NCBI RefSeq assembly: GCF_010095445.2
Contig: NZ_WFGV02000041.1
Span: 1-55,543 of the forward strand
Reading direction: 5' to 3'
DNA length: 55,543 nucleotides
DNA from: Pseudomonas sp. TNT3
GTDB taxonomy: Bacteria; Pseudomonadota; Gammaproteobacteria; Pseudomonadales; Pseudomonadaceae
Shown: piece after piece, positions 51,102 through 55,543 of the stretch
How positions within the stretch are numbered: the first letter of the stretch is position 1
How the letters are laid out: the number at the start of each line of letters is the position of its first letter
Notes under the pieces: generated by a model
What the model was told of the DNA's origin: nothing
Databases searched by the model: none
The model's input: only the letters and a program-made list of their open reading frames with translations
Program-made: the position numbers and the translations under genes

Positions 51102-52223
51102 TTAATTTGATAACCCAAGCAATCCAGCAAGCTGTGGAGCATAAGACCCTTTTAATTCAAAGTGATCATTTCTAATTTTTAAGGCAGCCCTATCTAACAC
51201 CACTTTAACATCAAACAATTCGTCGTAATATTTATTTGCTGCATTGAAACCAGGATACTCACTCGACGGAATCGCCGGATCGAATTGATTATCAAGAGTC
51301 TTATTCAATCTGCGCGTAGAAAAAGGCCCCTTGATTTGCTCGCCCGACCGACGCTTTATATAGTTAAGTAATTTAAGCCGTTCAGCGCTACTGGTAGACA
51401 GCGCAGACAGTCCTCCTAACCGTTCGCTTTCTCTACTTAACTTCAACAGATCGCCAGAAAACTTGGAACCCAATTGCGCCCGCTTGGTTTCATCCCTATT
51501 TAATAGTTCAAAACGCTCCATCGCTTTTGCGCCTGCCAAAGGCCGTATATCCGGTTTCAATTTAAACACCTTCCCATCCGACTCCATCCTTCCGGTGACC
51601 ACTAAAGACTGCACTGCTTTCTGCCTACTTAGTCCGTTTGCGTATGATCGATTGCGCCAATTCAAAAGCATCGATTTGATAGCGCCAGAAACATTTCCAG
51701 TCGGATCATATCGATTAATCGGATCTCCCAAACAGTATGCATAAGTATTTATTCCTCCCCTGCCAAACGAACTCAAACTGTCGGGACTGTTAAATCGCAT
51801 CAACACAGGATTAAACGCCCGGTGACCATGACCCAGTAAATAATGCCCTGTCACCGGGTCAGGTCGTTCGCCGGCAAATCCCAACAGGCTGGTTAACCCG
51901 CTTTCAGCAAGAGGGTGTCCATAGGGCGTGTAAGCGATGGATTGCTTTGATGGACTTCTATCGAGCGTCTGCAGCACAGAACGTTGCAGGTCAGTTGCCA
52001 ACAGCGTGGTATCGAATACATCACCCTCTCGCTGTTGCTGTGCCAGCAGCAGACCACCGTGCTGCACGATGGAATGCCCCATAGCGCCATGAATCTCGGT
52101 GGCCAATCGGGTTTTGCAGTAAAACCGCTGATGCGTGGGTGCATGTGTTTGAGTTTGGTTGATCAGGCGATCCAGCGGATCGTAGCGGTACTGGCAGAGC
52201 AACGCGGCTTGTTGAACAGACAC
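51102..52223 (-). CDS. Short RHS-core protein with variable C-terminus (1)
   Basis: 373 residues from GTG 52223, chosen because GGAG lies 5 bases upstream and the aligned position in the neighbouring paralogue is ATG. Residues about 1-175 are an RHS repeat-associated core: Tyr-Arg-Tyr-Asp-Pro-Leu-Asp-Arg-Leu, Gly-Phe-Ala-Gly-Glu-Arg, Gly-His-Tyr-Leu-Leu-Gly, Phe-Asn-Pro-Val-Leu-Met-Arg-Phe-Asn-Ser-Pro-Asp-Ser and Asp-Pro-Thr-Gly. The C-terminal 195 residues are AT-rich, basic and unlike anything I recognise. It lacks the long YD-repeat cage of full RHS toxins. No immunity-type gene follows. Function is uncertain. Confidence 0.85.
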   Translation of the reverse strand: MSVQQAALLCQYRYDPLDRLINQTQTHAPTHQRFYCKTRLATEIHGAMGHSIVQHGGLLLAQQQREGDVFDTTLLATDLQRSVLQTLDRSPSKQSIAYTPYGHPLAESGLTSLLGFAGERPDPVTGHYLLGHGHRAFNPVLMRFNSPDSLSSFGRGGINTYAYCLGDPINRYDPTGNVSGAIKSMLLNWRNRSYANGLSRQKAVQSLVVTGRMESDGKVFKLKPDIRPLAGAKAMERFELLNRDETKRAQLGSKFSGDLLKLSRESERLGGLSALSTSSAERLKLLNYIKRRSGEQIKGPFSTRRLNKTLDNQFDPAIPSSEYPGFNAANKYYDELFDVKVVLDRAALKIRNDHFELKGSYAPQLAGLLGLSN

Positions 52224-52437
52224 TGGACGCTCCGGGCTTTCAAGGTCAGGGCGTTTGAGTATCTGCTTGAAAGCCACAGACGAGAACTATCAGAACTGTT
52301 AGGTTTTCCGGGTGGTAGCCACTTCGCAACTTTCGAACCTGTGATCATTTATGCTCAATAAGAGAACCTATTAGCATGCCTCACTAAATGGCTTCGCCCT
52401 AATCAGCGAATCATCGACCGACACTGTGCAATACTGA

Positions 52438-53499
52438 TCAATTTTCGATTGATCGAAGAAGGTGATCGACATGACGAGCATTCACTGCCTGTTCCCAATC
52501 GCCATAGTTTGAATAAGAACCAGATCCTATTTCTTTACTCACGCCGTCTCGGACACTGCGACTATATTCCACCAGGGTTTTCGGCCCCTTAACAGCCGGA
52601 TCAATTTTCGTCAACGCAACGCTAGTCACACCTCTCAAAATCGGATACTCATCAACGCTGCGAAGGCCTGCATCAAATAGAGAATCATCAACTAATGGAG
52701 TTGTGGAACTCAAATCAAGGCGGAGTGGGCGACCGAGTTTACGTTGAGCCACCAGGTAAGTTTTTAGATTGCTGAGCGAGGATTTCTCCGATAGATCAGC
52801 CAAAGGCTTGGAAATCCTAGAAAGTTTATCCATGTCAGTCCGATCAAGGTATTTTGCAATATTATTAAAGATATCAAAATGAACACTCTCAAGCGCACTG
52901 AGACTGGTGATATTTTCTAACAAGGTTATATCCGACATCTTCGTAATCAAATTCAGAACAGGAACCATATGACCTGTCGGATCTGTAAAACTTACCGGGT
53001 CTCCCAGGCAGTAGCCATATGCATTTAATCCACCCTTCCCAAATGGACTCCAACTGTCCGGACTATTGAATCGCATCAACACCGGATTAAATGCTCGATA
53101 ACCATTGCCCAATAAATAATGACCTGTGACCGTGTCATGTCGTTCGCCGGCAAAACCCAACAGGATGGTTAAGCCGCTTTCCTTTGGAAGGTGGCCGTAA
53201 GGCATGTATGTAAAAGATTCCTTCGATGGACTTTTATCGAGGGTATGCAGCACAGAGCGTTGCAGGTCAGTTGCCAGCAGCGTGGTATCGATGACATCGC
53301 CCTCTCGCTGTTGCTCTGCCAGCAGCTGGCCACCGTGCTGGACGATGGACCGCCCCATGCTCCCCTGAATCTCGGTGGCCAGTCGGCTTTTGCAGTAAAA
53401 ACGCTGATGCGTGGGTGCATGTGTTTGAGTTTGGTTGATCAGGCGATCCAGCGGATCGTAGCGGTACTGGCAAAGCAACGCGGCTTGTTGAACAGACAT
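52438..53499 (-). CDS. Short RHS-core protein with F-box-like C-terminus (2)
   Basis: 353 residues from ATG 53499. Residues 1-175 are very similar to the previous RHS protein (same start, same core motifs, ending Asp-Pro-Thr-Gly). The C-terminus is unrelated to it. Residues about 205-238 (Phe-Asp-Ile-Phe-Asn-Asn-Ile-Ala-Lys-Tyr-Leu-Asp-Arg-Thr-Asp-Met-Asp-Lys-Leu) resemble a eukaryotic-type F-box. The rest is of unknown type. The nucleotide identity with the other copy extends about 80 bases upstream of the start, so the pair arose by tandem duplication with C-terminal replacement. Confidence 0.85.
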   Translation of the reverse strand: MSVQQAALLCQYRYDPLDRLINQTQTHAPTHQRFYCKSRLATEIQGSMGRSIVQHGGQLLAEQQREGDVIDTTLLATDLQRSVLHTLDKSPSKESFTYMPYGHLPKESGLTILLGFAGERHDTVTGHYLLGNGYRAFNPVLMRFNSPDSWSPFGKGGLNAYGYCLGDPVSFTDPTGHMVPVLNLITKMSDITLLENITSLSALESVHFDIFNNIAKYLDRTDMDKLSRISKPLADLSEKSSLSNLKTYLVAQRKLGRPLRLDLSSTTPLVDDSLFDAGLRSVDEYPILRGVTSVALTKIDPAVKGPKTLVEYSRSVRDGVSKEIGSGSYSNYGDWEQAVNARHVDHLLRSIEN

Positions 53500-53642
53500 T
53501 GGACGCTCCGAGCTTTCAAGGTCAGGGCGTTTGAGTATCTGCTGGGTCGCAACGGGTGGGAACTATCAGAACTGTTAGGTTTGCTGGAGTGGCGACCCTT
53601 CTGGAAGTGATAGCCCGGGGATTGTTCGCTGCAGGTGAGATA

Positions 53643-53865
53643 CCTGTGGCGAGGGAGCTCGTCGCACCGTCCCGCTGGGCTGCGTAGCGGGCTCAAAACC
53701 TATGCCCAGTGTGTGTGTCAGGCAAACACTGCTGGCAGGTTTTGGGACTGCTGCGCAGTCCAGCGGGAGTGAACTCCCTCGCCACAGGCGGTCGCGTGGC
53801 GGCAGGGCAGGCTTGTTAACTGTCCTGCCGTCATCGCTAGCAAGCTCGCTCCCCCCAGGAGGGTG
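53643..53865. repeat. Diverged single copy of the ~227-bp satellite
   Basis: It opens with CCTGTGGCGAGGGAGCTCGT, contains GACTGCTGCGCAGTCCAGCG and GGAGTGAACTCCCTCGCCAC, and ends with GTCATCGCTAGCAAGCTCGC. The order matches each unit of the array at 54586-55543, in the same orientation. It fills most of the 371-base gap upstream of RHS gene 2. Confidence 0.88.
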
Positions 53866-53870
53866 AGCCT

Positions 53871-54200
53871 TCAGGCTATGGGGTCGAGGTTGTCCAGTGC
53901 CTGGTTAACGGCCAGGTCGGCCAGCATGATGATCTGCTGGATGCCCAGCAACATGCTGCGCTGTGGACCTTCCAGGAAGGTGGCGAAATCGCTGGCCATG
54001 ATGCTTGCCGACGCCAATGACTCGCAGGCGTTTGCCAGCAGGCTTTCGGTGTCCATGTCCGCGACGATTGCGTACATCTTGCCCGGGTTGTGGGGGGTGG
54101 TTTTTTTCAGGACTTCGGCTTTGAGGTGGAGGCTGGAGTCGGGGTTGGCGGTGGGGTTTTCGGGGTTTGATTCGGGGGGATTGGGGGTTGGTTTGACCAT
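53871..54200 (-). CDS. DUF6124 (DUF3077-like) family protein
   Basis: 109 residues from ATG 54200 (AGGAG upstream). The N-terminal 25 residues are Pro/Asn-rich; the remainder is a compact helical domain (Met-Tyr-Ala-Ile-Val-Ala-Asp-Met-Asp-Thr-Glu-Ser-Leu-Leu-Ala-Asn-Ala-Cys-Glu-Ser-Leu ... Gln-Gln-Ile-Ile-Met-Leu-Ala-Asp). This pattern matches small Pseudomonas proteins of unknown function. The coding region's G-rich template strand (54121-54190) has several runs of four or more G. The gene has a hairpin-rich leader and satellite copies on both sides. Confidence 0.8.
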   Translation of the reverse strand: MVKPTPNPPESNPENPTANPDSSLHLKAEVLKKTTPHNPGKMYAIVADMDTESLLANACESLASASIMASDFATFLEGPQRSMLLGIQQIIMLADLAVNQALDNLDPIA

Positions 54201-54430
54201 GGTGAAGCTCCTGTCTGGGTTGGAACCACCGAGACCAGTCGCTAAACAGGTAAAGGTGGCAACTGTATGCAGGTTAGCGAACCGGTACAGGAACCCGGTA
54301 GACCCGAAGGTCTCCCACATACAGCCGCCATAACGCTAAATCGCCGATACATATCACGGCGAAAAAGGCTTTCGTGCTGTTGTCCTGAACTCGGGTCGCT
54401 AAACCCGATCGCTGAGTTTTCAGCGATGCG
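54201..54430 (-). ncRNA. Hairpin-rich leader upstream of DUF6124, candidate cis-regulatory RNA
   Basis: Reading the minus strand towards the DUF6124 start there are successive stems: ATCGCTGA/TCAGCGAT, TCGGGT/ACCCGA, CGCCG/CGGCG, and CTGTATG (54318-54324 complement) pairing with CATACAG (54263-54269 complement) around inner AGACC-TTCG-GGTCT and ACCGG/CCGGT hairpins. TTTAGCG occurs three times. Short open frames here look like by-products. No member of a named RNA family is recognised. The further upstream stretch 54431-54585 shows no gene. Confidence 0.5.
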
Positions 54431-54585
54431 GGGACGATAGAGACCCAGGCCAAGGCGCACAAGCCGGCGGATTCTGGCGTAGTTGTAGGCAGTGACGCAA
54501 GACGATGTAGTTTCAATCCTGGTCCTACAACTCCGTCTGACATCATCGATATTTTCTCCTACAACTATGTCTGACTCTCCTCATT

Positions 54586-55543
54586 CCTGTGGCGAGGGAG
54601 CTTGCTCCCGCTTGGCTGCGAAGCGGCCCCAAAAACCGTGTTCCGGGTGTATCAGACAAACCCGGTTGGCTGTTAGTGGGACTGCTGCGCAGTCCAGCGG
54701 GAGTAAACTCCCTCGCCACGGGGTTCGCGTGGCGGCAGGGGCAGGTTTGTTGTCTGTACTGCCGTCATCGCGAGCAGGCTCACTCCCACGGGGTGAACTG
54801 ACTTTCCTGATCCCTGTGGCGAGGGAGCTTGCTCCCGCTGGGCTGCGTAGCGGCCCCAAAAACTGTGCAGGGAGAGTGTCAGGCAAACCCGGTTAGCTGG
54901 TCATGGGACTGCTGCGCAGTCCAGCGGGAGTGAACTCCCTCGCCACGGGGGTTCGTGTGGCGGCAGGGGCTGGTTTGTTGTCTGTACTGCCGTCATCGCG
55001 AGCAGACTCACTCCCACAGGGTGAACTGACTTTCCTCATTCCTGTGGCGAGGGAGCTTGCTCCCGCTGGGCTGCGTAGCGGCCCCAAAAACTGTGCAGGG
55101 AGAGTGTCAGGCAAACCCGGTTAGCTGGTCATGGGACTGCTGCGCAGTCCAGCGGGAGTGAACTCCCTCGCCACAGGGGTTCGCGTGCGGCAGGGGCTGG
55201 TTTGTTGTCTGTACTGCCGTCATCGCGAGCAGACTCACTACCACAGGGTGAACTGACTCTCCTCATTCCTGTGGCGAGGGAGCTTGCTCCCGCTGGGCTG
55301 CGTAGCGGCCCCAAAAAACCTATGTAATGAGTGTGTCAGGCAAACCCGGTTGGCTGGTCATGGGACTGCTGCGCAGTCCAGCGGGAGTGAACTCCCTCGC
55401 CACGGGGGTTCGTGTGGCGGCAGGGGCTGGTTTGTTGTCTGTACTGCCGTCATCGCGAGCAGACTCACTACCACAGGGTGAACTGACTCTCCTCATTCCT
55501 GTGGCGAGGGAGCTTGCTCCCGCTGGGCTGCGTAGCGGCCCCA
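54586..55543. repeat. Tandem ~227-bp satellite of REP elements, four units plus a partial
   Basis: Units start at 54586, 54813, 55041, 55268 and 55498 with CCTGTGGCGAGGGAGCTTGC. Each contains that REP arm, a GGCCCCAAAAA spacer, the inverted arm ACTGCTGCGCAGTCCAGCGG with GAACTCCCTCGCCACGG, a GTTTGTTGTCTGTACTGCCG segment and a third half-site TCATCGCGAGCAGACTCACT. All are in the same orientation and the array continues past the window end. No coding gene is supported here. Confidence 0.93.

Noticed and set aside
54274..54546. Short minus-strand proteins in the DUF6124 leader
   Set aside because: Several overlapping frames are open but none has a convincing ribosome binding site, and the region is dominated by hairpins; a structured RNA explains it better.
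54586..55543. CRISPR or coding array in the 227-bp repeats
   Set aside because: Units are whole-length tandem copies made of REP arms; short frames within them are by-products.

Overview
The window reads as a chromosomal segment of a Pseudomonas of the P. fluorescens group. The evidence is high-GC coding sequence, 1-Cys peroxiredoxin LsfA, DUF2790, DUF6124 and DUF4242 proteins, LigD, phosphatidylcholine synthase, and many REP-type inverted repeats ending in motifs such as CTGTGGCGAGGGAGC and GTAGGAGCTGCC. I see no rRNA, tRNA, CRISPR array, transposase or phage gene.

Layout. 1-2276: end of an amine dehydrogenase cluster (MauE partial, MauD, a TTQ light chain, a monoheme cytochrome c). 2381-5034: peroxiredoxin, AraC regulator, AhpD-like protein and a small secreted protein. 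5220-8911: a translationally coupled PotE-type antiporter and basic amino acid decarboxylase. 9072-11780: a small Cys-motif protein, a FadL-type porin and a divergent outer membrane protein. 11783-16844: a tight operon of haem-oxygenase-like diiron protein, methyltransferase and DNA ligase D. 17260-22145: DUF533, Pcs, a DUF4242/methyltransferase pair with a divergent AraC regulator, and an acetyltransferase. 22282-26696: a CcdA-thioredoxin fusion, a tandem-repeat secreted protein, DUF2790 and a divergent two-component system. 26908-36669: housekeeping and accessory genes, including an AT-rich orphan cupin-like protein and a second secreted tandem-repeat protein.

The most coherent unusual system lies at 36675-51072. 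A large multicopper oxidase and a SCO-cytochrome c fusion are encoded with two paralogous sensor kinases and one sigma-54-dependent response regulator, resembling the MnxS1/MnxS2/MnxR control of Mn(II) oxidation described in P. putida GB-1. Divergent from them is an operon for two paralogous exported proteins (one with Ig/cadherin-like repeats) and two curlin-repeat proteins, CsgB-like and CsgA-like. I find a strong sigma-54 -24/-12 element before the oxidase, a weaker one before the exported/curlin operon, and a possible G-quadruplex tract between the divergent units. I infer a co-regulated oxidase-plus-amyloid surface system, possibly for metal oxidation in an extracellular matrix. No CsgG/E/F-type export genes are in the window.

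The right end (51102-55543) holds two tandem short RHS-core proteins with unrelated C-termini (one with an F-box-like segment), and a DUF6124 gene with a hairpin-rich upstream region, flanked by copies of a roughly 227-bp satellite that runs off the window.
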